Assembly: GCA_024305405.1 (NCBI GenBank)
Contig: JAKNDB010000107.1
Location: 3,642,501-3,706,500, forward strand
From: Dirofilaria immitis
Lineage: Eukaryota; Nematoda; Chromadorea; Rhabditida; Onchocercidae
Direction of reading: 5' to 3'
DNA length: 64,000 nucleotides
This document shows positions 31,983 to 46,030 of the stretch, piece after piece; position 1 is the stretch's first letter, and each line of letters begins with the position of its first letter. The position numbers and the translations under genes were made by a program. The notes beneath the pieces are model-generated. The model was given only the letters and a program-made list of their open reading frames with translations, did not search any database and had not been told where the DNA came from.

Positions 31983-34900
31983 ATGACAATTGTCGTTTTC
32001 CTCATCGATTCCAGTGCCTCGATGGCCCAGAAGACTTATCAAGGCACTTCGATGCTAGATGTAGCTCGGTCCATCGTGGAATTGGTCCTCAAGGTAATTC
32101 CTTCCTCTCACTCATTCTTGCTCTCTCTCTTATACCCTCATCTTCCCTCCATTTTTGCATTTCTTTTTCGCAGGTTACAAGATTTCGTATTTTTTTTGGA
32201 TAATAGTTAGTGGAAATCTCAGGACAGAAATCAGTTTCAGAAAGCTGAGGTTTTTCGCTTCTTTCTTTTTCAGTATAGTATTGACATTTAGAATTTTTAC
32301 ATTTGTAATATTAGTCTACCACTCTTTTACCGTAATGTTGCAGCAACGGGTGCGTGATGCAAGTGCGCGTGGTGACCGATACATGCTGATGTCGTTCGAA
32401 GAATTTCCTATGAATGTAAAGGTTCGTAAAAGCTGAGCTAATATTGGTGGCAGATCAATCCAAAAATGGCAACAGAACCTTTCTGAATCGGTGATAAAAA
32501 AGTACAGTGCGGGCGAAAAAAATTTCGGGAAATTGTGGAGAGAGAGGGAGAAAGAGAAAAGAGAAGCGCCAAAAGACATCATCAAGAATGGCGCACAATT
32601 CTTGCATTTTAAATGAAAAAAGTAAAAGAATACAGTTGCACAAAGTTAAATTCGAATTTTGAGGACTGATCGTAAAAATAAAATTATGGATAAAGTAGGC
32701 CTGAACTGCTGTCGCTATCAGTGAGGATTTTGCTATGGCAGTCAGTTTTGAGCTTGCTCGATGAGTTAATTGAAAAGTTGCTTACCTGCAAAATCACAAG
32801 TGCTTTAAACTGGCAGAATTATGGAACGATTGTCAAATCTCGTTTAAGGAAGGTGTTTCGAACTGGCGTGAAATTGAATCCATATAGGTACAAGTAGCTG
32901 CAGCTGCACAGCAAATGGAAATAACGGTCGGATAGTACAACCGAAGTTGCAAACAGGGTTTTATTGAATTTAAAATTTAAAAAATCTTGTGAAATATAGA
33001 TTTTCGGATCATAATAAACTTTATCGTGGGGTTGTGTGTACCCATCCTTGTTGATGTCTTTGGGTTTGGTCGGTTCGGTCAAGAAAGGACGGTAGAGAGC
33101 AGCTAGCGAAACAAAAGGAGTATTATCAGTAGAACTGAACAAAATTAGATGTAATTGTGAAGCATATGGAGAGTGAAAAGGACCATGTTATAGAAATTGG
33201 GGGATTTCGTGGTTCGAAAATAGGAAATTAGAATGGGAATAAATGGGCAGGAAGTTCAGGATGAGAAGGATAAAGTGTAAATGGTGATGATCTATGGTTC
33301 TTTCAACCGTAGCACAACTTTTTCTTATTAGCGAACAGCTTCTCAAATAAGCATATATTGCTAGCCGATATTATTCAGCAAATAAGAAATGATTGCACAA
33401 AATGCACTCCTGAAATTTAATAAGCATTCATTATTTGCTGAACAAATGACTTCAAACTTCTAAAAATCCTGAGAGTTGAAATCAATGGGATACACTGGTT
33501 AGATAAGAACCGGAGAAAGTGGCGGTTTAGTTCGAGATCTTACCGAAAAGATTGAAGAGACAAGCCGGCATTGATGATTTTATGATTTCGTGCGAAGAGA
33601 TTATCGCTCGTAAAAGTGATTCCAGCTAAGTTGAGAATGCGTTACTTATAGAGGTATTGAATCATGTGAAAAGATTTTAGAAATAGCAAACTGCTCCGTT
33701 ACAATCGTATCGGGCTACACCGTGAACTGTGAAGATTAGAAGGAGTTAAAAATCAGTTATTTAAAATTTTGTAGTAAAATATTTACTCTAAAGAAATCGC
33801 ACTCTGAAATTGTAGATATTTGTTATCAGACTTCCTTAAATTTTATGTCTTCATTGATTTTCATGCAAAGGTATTTATCTAAATTAACTTAATATCTCAC
33901 ATAGAAAGCTGTCATGTGCTGTTATGTTTATGTAGTTCTCTGTGCAAAAGTGTTCTACTAAGTGGTCAAGAATTGTAATTAAATTTTAGTTGAAAAACAA
34001 CAGTTTAGAGTGATCAAACAGTGCTGTTGCTTTAAATTAAGCTATGCGACCATCTTATCACTATGCGTTTTATGAATTTTCGTTTCAGGCGGGATGGCGA
34101 GAAAGCCAAAGTATCTTCCAAGAACAATTAAAAATGTTGAAACCGCATGGTCTAACGTCTTTGGTACTGCCTTAGGCTCAGCATTGAGGTATTTATCAAG
34201 ATTAAACATTTCCAATAATTATCAGCATCATCATTTGTCTAATTTAACTGCATCGAGAGAAAATGAGTGGATTAAGTGTTAAACTGTAAAAACATGAATG
34301 TTTCTGACTGATTAAAGCAGTGTCAAGGCTTCATGGATGCAATAAAATCTTTATCGAAGCAAGAAATTAGGCATTCTTTCAAATTTTTAAATTTTCAATT
34401 TTTCTTCAAGATTTATCAATGTGAATCGGCTGCAAACTGGTATTGACAATTTTGGTGGTGGTCGTTATCCATTCTATATTGAACCGGTTGTTATAATTAG
34501 TATAACTGATGGTAATTGTTTGACATGTCCTCAGTTTGGAACTGTTAATGAGGTAAAAGCTTTGCTTACTGGATAATATCTCTGTAGTTTCTATTATAAA
34601 GTTAAAATGAAGTGATGTGATGATTGATGATAGGTCAAAATGGTTAAGGTAACAAATTTTTAAAGGAATAGTAGGTGCTTAGCAGCCGTACCGAATATTA
34701 TTTGATGAGAAATGTTGCAATTTTGGTACTATCCTCAATCTGCAGATGATGAGAAAGTTTTGTATTGCCCATAACGAATGATTGGTTTTTATGATTGTGA
34801 TCTAGAAATACGGCAAAACTTCAACATAAGAGAAGTATACATATAGTTATAGCAATATTTCTGTTCCAGATTAAAGTTGCTAAGCCTACAGCAATTGGTA

Positions 34901-37900
34901 ACGAATTGATTGAGGAGCCATTTAGATGGGATCAGCGCCTCTATTCAATAGTTTTGCGTCTTAGTGGTAATACTCCCGTTGGGAAAGTTTCTCCTGGAAT
35001 GAATATACCTTCCGATAATAGCCCTATTGATGCTATGTGTGTTGCAACTGGAGGTAAGATATTCATTCAGGAAATGATTTCTTTGTCATCTTTAAGTAAA
35101 AGGCATTTTTGTCACATTTTTTTCTCTTATATAGATAATTTGTAGTTTTTGCTTGAAATTTGGTTTTATATTTTATTTTGTTCTTTATTTTCATCAGATT
35201 TTTTCATCACTTATAATTTATAGTGGGAATTTTATTAAACAATTGAATATCCATGAAAGATTTAGGACGATCATACTGCGTATCGTCACATAAGATGTTG
35301 GCTATGTGTGTTGAATCGGTTGTTCAGAAACTACAGCAACAGGGAATCGTTTTGCGTTTCGAAAAATACGGACCAGATCCTACACTGAATTCTGGTATTT
35401 TCCGCGACTTATTTATTCTAAAATTTAAGCACCTGAACGCAGAAAAAATAGTTGCCTTACAAACTTGCGAGGTGAGTTTTTTTTGTTTTTCAGATCGAAC
35501 AAATGGTATTATTGAAAATGGAAGTTCGAAGAAAAATGGTGAATTATCATGTACTGGTGGTAAACCATTTAATTCAGAAAATTGGCATAATGTTACTTGT
35601 ACCGTTTACTCACGTGCATCGCGATCATATCCTGGTCACTGGCCTATTCCAGAGGCATTTTGGCCCGATCGCAGCATGTAATTTTTTTCACTTTGGAGAT
35701 TTAAAACTCACTGTATGGTTATTACAGTCATGAAATATAAAATTCACTACACAGTTGTTATAGTCATGAGATTTCGAAATATGTTGCATTCGTTTTTCAA
35801 AAAATCGCTAGTAAATTGCAGTGTATTTTTTTCTTCAAGAGAAACCTTTCGTTAATACATCAGGTTGCAGGACAAGTTTACCGCCACGAAAAGCTCATCC
35901 GGTGATCTCATTTCGTTGTGAATCATGCGAACCTCTTGTTTGTCAGGATTTTCCATTTGATAAATATGAACTTGAGCCTTCGCCCTTAACAAGGTTTATC
36001 TTAGAGCGTAAACAATCTGGAGTTTGTTGGCAGGTATAATTTTGTTTCCCATTTTTTCTAAAATTTTTTTTTGAAAAATCATAAACTTTTCTAGACTAGA
36101 AATTTGGTTTTGTCAACTTTTTTAATTCTTCTTGTTCGGATGCGTTTTTCATGAACTTCAAATTTTCATGAAAATAGACGCTTAGTTAAAAAGAAGTGGG
36201 CCAAACTATATCATTTAATGTTGACAATAAAACAAAGTGAGTCTTTATCAGAAAACCCATATATATTTTCTTATACGATTAGTGATAGAAGGTAGTTATT
36301 GGATCTTAAATCTTTTGTTAGGGGTGATGAAGATTTCAGGTTTTTGTTCATAACTCAAGTATACTCGGGAGTTCACTGGCTCCTTTTGGATACCTCAAAG
36401 CGGCTACCAACTTATCATCTGTAAATTTATTTATTATGCCTTACAATTATCCACTTTTGCTTCCTCTCATTGAGGAAATGAAGATGGATTCAAAAGCCAA
36501 GAACAGCCACTCTTGGAGGCTGCGTCTGGAAAAGTATTTATCTACAGTACCAAGTTATTACGTGCAGGTACATATAATTTTGACATCAGAATTGTACTTA
36601 TCATTTATCTGGTGTTGTTTTATCACCAGTGCCATTTTCAGTAATCAATAGTCAGGAAGATATGAGTTCGGTCTCATTTTGTCTCATTCACATCACTTTA
36701 GGTGATTATTCTTTATTTTCAGAAGGATGAAATAGTACGGAATTAGTTTTATAATTTCAACATTTCAAAATGCTTTCATAATGTGAATTGGAAGAGCATT
36801 TATGTTTGCTATTCCTCTGCAATTTTAAAACTGAGTCTTCATTTTAGCCATTGAAAAAGGCATTTACTCGATTAAATATCTCACATCCGATGTTGGAACC
36901 TGATCAAATGCAACAATATTCATATAACATATTGTCATACATTGCGAAAGTGAAACACATGGCTCGTGAAGAATTTGAATCACTGTGTAGTACTGTGGCG
37001 GCATCATTACAAATTTCGGTCCCACTTATATCATTGGTTTGTTTTATGTACAAATATTTGTTAGGAAGCCAGTTTCTCTATTGAAATCAGTTGGATTCGT
37101 TTATATTATTATTTTAGGTTAGTGTTCAGAAACGTGCGCGTCTACGAGATAGTTGGAGTTTGAAAAGAATCTCTGGATATAGTGATATGGACAGTTTTCA
37201 CGGGTTCCAGGTTTTTTTCTAATTGGGCAAAGTTTTCATTTTTGTTGCTTATATATTATTTATAGCAGAGTTTATATATGTTTCTAGGATTCAAAGTACT
37301 TTTTCATAAAATAACTGTATCCATATATAAGTAAATAATAAATAATGTATACTACAAAAATTATTATGTGAAATTTGCATATGTTAAATATGCAACTAAC
37401 TGCAGGTGCAAGTTGATATACCTAAAATATTAATTGCTCCATCGTTGCAATTTCGAAATCCCTTTGAAATCAGGCGAGGTAAACTCTTCGAACAAGTACA
37501 GAAAATGCGAATTAATTTAATGCAACAGCTCAGCATTGGGCAGATACCGGTGTTTGAGGGTGGTCGACCGGGTACCAGCATCAAATTACAACATGCCGGT
37601 TTGTTTTATTGTTTTCCAGTATTTTTCATTAATAGATAATTGATAGATTTTTTATTGATAGTTTTTTAGTGAGCATTCCATGTTGCATTTATACTTATTT
37701 TGCAGAGGATTTGCACAATCTTCCCATTAGCCAGATGGGAAATTATCAAGAATATATCAAGAGTCTTGAGGCTGTAGGACGTGCCCCACTTAGAGAAGTT
37801 GAACCTCAAGCAATCCGTGTACATGCTTTCGGAAATCCATTTAAAATCGATAAGGTATGTAATCCTCGAACATTTTTCGAAAAGCTGTATAAAATTCGAG

Positions 37901-39284
37901 TGAACTTGACACATTTCAAAGCTGAATTATATGTGCGATTAATTTTGTATATTGCAGAAGACTATGACGGTGGATGAAGTGGGCGAAGGAAACTTATTAG
38001 GAACTTCTCCGAAAGTAGAAATTTCAAAAAACGGTTGTCTTCGGCTGGTTCAAATGCTTCAGGTACAGATAGCAGTCGTCCACCGCGACGAAAGGCTGGG
38101 CCTTTGGCACCTGACTCCTTGTCTCGATGGCGGTAATCATATTTACTATATTTTAATTTCAGCATAGACGTTGTGAAAATGTTTAGGTCTTTTTATATAT
38201 TAAGAAATTCTGACAGCTTTATCTTTTTTGAAAGTAGTATGGAAATGCCACATTATTAGTTGTAGGCGACGGCGCCGGCGAAATACATCGTTATGTTCAT
38301 CGACTATTTCTTCTTTATCGGATCTCGAATCAACTGTCAGTTCTGATCTCTCTTCCGAAGATACTCGTGAGTTTCCTGCATCATTTTCATCATTGTTTCT
38401 GCCGAAATTTTATGTACAAAAAATGACTGCTAATGTGGTTATTTGTTTTTTTCTTTTCGTTTTTCTCATTATTGGATTATTTGAAGCATTCCTTGATTAG
38501 TGTGACAAATGGTAATACAGCGGGAATTCGAGCAAAGTAGAAAGATTGAATTAAATTAAGAAACAATTAGATTTATTCTCCTATGTTAGAATTTGGCAGA
38601 GATATAAATTTATAGTCAACAATGACGATGCATTTAAACATTTCTAATTTAAACAGTGTGGAATACTTTCAGAAGCAATTATTGGTTCAGACTGTGTGCC
38701 ATCTACATCAGGTTTGAACGGTAATATTGAGCATAGATTGAATGGTGATGTGCATGAAAAATCGTTGAAAAGAGTTTCTCCACTAAGATCTCAATTTTCA
38801 CCAGTGGAAAAAAAGCACGCTCAGAAGGTGCAACACGCTTAGAAGAATGGGCATTGAAGGAGAAGAAATTACTTTTGGGCAAATTTGTAAGAAAGCTTGC
38901 AGACGGTACATTTCACTCGCATAACTCTAGAATTCGATAAATTAGGCTTTATGAACAAAATTTCGGTTGACGAAAATTTTGATTGATTTTTTCTATCAAG
39001 AGAAGAACTTTTAGCTGGGATAGCTTAATGGCACATACCTATGATTAAATGTATTTCTTCTTCTGATTCGTAAATTCATTTAAAAAAAAAAAAGCATTTC
39101 AGCTGAAAAGGTGATGTCGATGCAAAATAGTGAAATAAAAGACCTTTGTATTGTGGATCGTAGGATATGCTTACGTTATGCATTACGTGAAGCAAGGCGA
39201 TTTCGAAGGAAAGCACTAACAGACCTTATAACGAAACAGTTGAATCAGATACTGCCAAATGCTTCCTTCAATGAAGATTTGTAG
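31983..39284 (+). CDS. ints-6: Integrator complex subunit 6 (INTS6/DICE1)
   Basis: Seventeen exons: 31983-32093, 32344-32421, 34089-34188, 34411-34552, 34870-35053, 35266-35394, 35494-35677, 35871-36033, 36340-36567, 36848-37036, 37118-37210, 37406-37598, 37706-37854, 37958-38132, 38266-38366, 38673-38905, 39103-39284; about 878 residues (human 887). The N-terminal VWA domain begins MTIVVFLIDSSASM with a DxSxS metal site. Further matches are RGDRYMLMSFEEFP, EEPFRWDQRLYSIVLRL, GHWPIPEAFWPD, FDKYELEPSPLTRFILERK, FIMPYNYPLLLPL, PISQMGNYQEYIKS and AFGNPFKIDK. The basic patch KKRLSS then RRRRRR corresponds to the KRRR region of human INTS6, and the C-terminal helix ALREARRFRRKALTDLI matches the conserved INTS6 end. 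Integrator cleaves snRNA and promoter-proximal nascent RNA and recruits PP2A; INTS6 sits in the phosphatase module. Frame needs one extra base at 34163-34164, 38026-38031 and 38808-38814. Confidence 0.96.
35395..35493 (+). other. In-frame, stop-free short intron in INTS6
   Basis: This 99-nt segment has a GTATTT donor and a TTTTTCAG acceptor. Removing it restores the spacing seen in human INTS6 after GPDP, but it is divisible by three and open in the gene's frame, so retention would add 33 residues without breaking the protein. Confidence 0.6.
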
Positions 39285-40659
39285 TTTATCATCAAAACAC
39301 ATATGTATGAGGGTTATGTCACTTCAGTTTACCTAGAAGAGATCTTAAATTGTGTGGTATTTCTTTTAGCTATAAATTTTGGTAAGATTAGGCTGATACA
39401 CATCAAGGATTCTTTCTTGACTCAATTACAAAATAAAGAAAATTTACAAGGAATCCTTTCATGAACGTCGCTAACCTTAATGTGATTTCTTATTCATTAT
39501 TGTTTTCGATCGATCTCATTGGTTCACTTATTTTAAATTCTGTAGTTATATGTACATTGTTGTAATTGTTTTAACGGATATCTTTGCTTGCTCATTCAGG
39601 CGGGTGCTTCTTCATGCTATCTTTTGTGCATGTACTAAATCTTCCGTGTTTGCAAATATATTATGCTGTATAAGAAATTTACAAACTATAATTTTTTAAT
39701 GTACATTCCTGGATATATGTATGGAAAGGCACTTTGAACTAACTGTGAGCAGAAATCGGGGATCTCTCTTGTTTTTTCTTCTCCTTTACCCTCACCACGT
39801 GTTCATCTTTATGTTTGCAGTTATTCAACAGCTCTTTCTAAATTTCCACAGGATTGGAGAGATTTCCTAAATTTTATAATGAATTGTTTGAATTCATGGT
39901 ATGTCAATTTCTTGAATATATGTTTAAAATTTTGTTATGCAGGAGACAAATACCCAGTGATGAGTTGTTTGTTGTTGATCTTAAACACACCATGCATTTT
40001 CTTCTATTTGTTCAATTCTATATGTTGTTTAAATGAAAAAATTACTCACATTGTAAAGAGACATATATTTCAAATGCGTTGTGGATAGTAATTTCGAATT
40101 GGCCAATTCCGCTAATTACTCCGGATAATGCGAGACAATTACGAATAATTAAGTTAAATCGTTTCCATCAAAATGAATCTGTCCCCCTCTCCCACCGGAA
40201 CAAGTTAATTTATCCGTGAACATTCAAAGAATCTGCCTAAATCAGAGCGACTGCAAATTTTCTATGCAGAGAGGGGAGGGGAGAAAGAGGGGAAGTTCCC
40301 GAATTAATCACGAAACGAATACTCCAGTTACGAGATAAACGGTGGATTTCACCAGGATCACAATGGTATTGATATTAGTTGTGCGGTTTCTACACTTTTT
40401 CTCCGTTTCTCTGTCATTGTTTTGCAAAGACTTTGAATAGCGATAACATTTAATGGAAAAGAATATAAATTTGACAAAACAATTATTTAGTATATCTAAG
40501 AAAACGAAGTCGGTTAGCAGAGAATCAACGAGCCTGAAATAATTACTGGAGCGCTATACAAAATTTCTTGAGCTTTCATGACAATCTTGAAAAATACAAA
40601 AGTGGTCGCATCACGCCATCAAAATAACAAAAACGGATGAAGGTTCCAACAAACAAAAT
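39285..40659. other. Convergent 3' region of INTS6 and RUVBL2
   Basis: No coding exon seen. The block 40140-40340 is less AT-rich and contains a C-rich run and a facing G-rich run. The rest is AT-rich. Confidence 0.6.
39432..39437 (+). terminator. Candidate INTS6 poly(A) signal
   Basis: AATAAA about 150 bases after the INTS6 stop codon, a reasonable distance for a nematode 3' UTR. Confidence 0.4.
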
Positions 40660-43910
<3,251 letters not shown>

Positions 43911-44351
43911 TTAAATGTCAACAAATTTAGAGCACGAAGAGCGGAGAAAATGAGAGAAAAATAAAGTCAAGCATAATGCAACGCTCCCACCATTGCACTC
44001 GGAACACGACAAGTAAAATTATCACCATTACAATTGCGGTCTATATATTCTGAATATCACTATGATGGATCACTATGAAAATGATTCACCTTTCCGTCTC
44101 TAATAATGGAAGTGTGGGGATCAATCATGAAATAGTACGATGGTATTTATGAGAAGGAGAATAATTGGCTATTAAGCATGACAGTAGAAAAAAAGAAAAT
44201 GAGGCTATAGCATCGAAAATTTTAAGCCCAGTTCATTCCAATATTTAAGAAAATTTCTATGTACAATCGAAATATTCACTTGTAACTGAATCAAATCTTG
44301 ATCTCTTTTGCTCCTTAAATGATGAAAGTATCGAAAAAGTCTTCATATTCA

Positions 44352-44439
44352 CGGACAAAGAACAAGAGGACATAAACAACAAATCAGACTTTTAAGAAAA
44401 ATATTCAAATTTACCGGACAAAGAACAAGAGGATATAAA
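44352..44439 (+). repeat. Short direct repeat
   Basis: CGGACAAAGAACAAGAGGA at 44352-44370 recurs exactly at 44415-44433, and the match extends six more bases with one difference. Spacing between copies is 63 bases. Function unknown. Confidence 0.85.
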
Positions 44440-44705
44440 TTGCTAGAACCAGATCAGAATGCTATCAAAATTACCAGTTTAATCCAGTTTGAATAAAAAT
44501 TCATTCCGTTCTTCAAAATCGTAAAATAAAAAGCATTTCCCTAGCCCGATTGTTAGTGCATACTAATTTTCTCCAAATATCAACAACTGTATCTCTTTCT
44601 CACTTCATCGCGACATATCTGTACTCATGAACCATCGATTTCTACAATTTAAAATGGCGCAGCGTAATGTCTTACTACTGTCTATATCAAAACTGAACAT
44701 CGCTG

Positions 44706-44728
44706 GTTGCTATGGCAACAGCCAATCA
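44706..44728 (+). promoter_or_regulatory. X-box (RFX site) next to a CCAAT box
   Basis: GTTGCTATGGCAAC at 44706-44719 fits the RFX-factor X-box, an imperfect palindrome of GTTGC-type half-sites. CCAATCA, the NF-Y core, follows at 44722-44728, two bases later. They lie about 1.3 kb before the BET ATG and 0.9 kb from the RUVBL2 ATG. In worms the RFX protein is DAF-19. Binding is inferred from sequence alone. Confidence 0.6.
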
Positions 44729-45390
44729 GATTAGAGTTGTATGAGACTGGCGAGCTGGGCGGTTGGGTTAGTCATTGTCAGTTGGGTCGCTGGTTGGGTC
44801 GGCTGCTCTCTGTTGTTCGCGCGTTAACGCGCAGACTTTCGCTTCATTTTTCACATTCTTGCGTGAGTTTCATTTCAAATTTGATGTATTTTAGTTTGGT
44901 TTACATCGGTAATTTACGTTAACTGCACGTCACGTCACGTTCTCGCCAGCTATTGATTTTTTGCGGTTGATATATGCGAAGCGATGAATCTTGCGATGGA
45001 AGCTGTTACATCCTAAGCAGAGCTATTTTTCGTGTGTTTTCATGTTTCAACTAGTGAAAATAAGATCGAATTCGTCGAGTAGGATGAGAAACGAAATCGT
45101 CGCTTTCTTTCATTTGTTTCATTAGCAAATACATTATCGTATGAGACGGTCCCCGAAATTACCAGATATCGATTGGTTTGTTGCCGTGCGCTGTTGAAAG
45201 AGACGCATCATTTTCTGTAGCTTGCGGTGCGTGCATGGTGCTGAGCTATCATTGTGATAACAATCGATTCTTTTCTGCGTCTCTCTTCACCGTTCGTTGT
45301 TTTGTCAGCTGTTTCTGGTCTATTCACGCATCTTTTAATTCTGTCTGCATATCCTTCTAAGCAAGTGCGTTGCAGGCCAGAGAGCTGCGT

Positions 45391-45402
45391 GCGTGCGCAC
45401 GC
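45391..45402. promoter_or_regulatory. GC-rich palindrome, NRF1-like
   Basis: GCGTGCGCACGC is a perfect 12-base palindrome resembling an NRF1 core (TGCGCA flanked by GC). It is followed by two TGACGTG/ACGTG motifs. It sits in the presumed BET promoter; the factor assignment is tentative. Confidence 0.35.
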
Positions 45403-46030
45403 TTGACGTGCTGACGTGTATCGCATACCAATCGATACAATATAGCTGTGCTGGGTAAGATAATGCATGTTGATTTGTCTACGTTTCGCGAGATATATGT
45501 ATTTTGGGTTGGATAAGTTTTTGAGGAAGCCATAGGTAAATGTTTCTATCATGATTTTTCCGTGTATTTCATGTGCAAAAGTGCTATATGGTTCTTAAAA
45601 TCATGATACATTTTGGATTTACCGGAAAAATGTGTGACGTGAGGATATGTTGTGTTCGCGGCATACCGTGTTGCGTTGTACGAAGTAGGCAGCCTTTACA
45701 ATGATTTCATACTATGCATTTGTATCGTTTAAAGTGCTGTCTTGGTATAGCTTCGTAAACTAACGCAGTATAAGTCTTCTATCTCGATTAGAGAACTGTA
45801 TTGCAAGGTTACGGTATTTAGTTTGTACTGTTAAAATTGTTCCTCGAATTACATAACATGTAGTTGTTACTTAAATTAGATCGGAAATCTAGGTATGAAA
45901 GCATGGAGGGTAGATATGAATGATGAATGGATTTTGAATCATATATTATGTCGCTGTATTCATCGCTTATTGGTAATATTTTTTTGCATAGATTTGTTTA
46001 GGATTTCTTGCACGTCGCTGGAATTTATAG

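Noticed and set aside
34094..34282. Stand-alone 62-codon frame beginning at an ATG
   Set aside because: Its middle (FGTALGSALR) is the INTS6 exon read in the frame reached after the GG miscount at 34163-34164, so it is not a separate gene.
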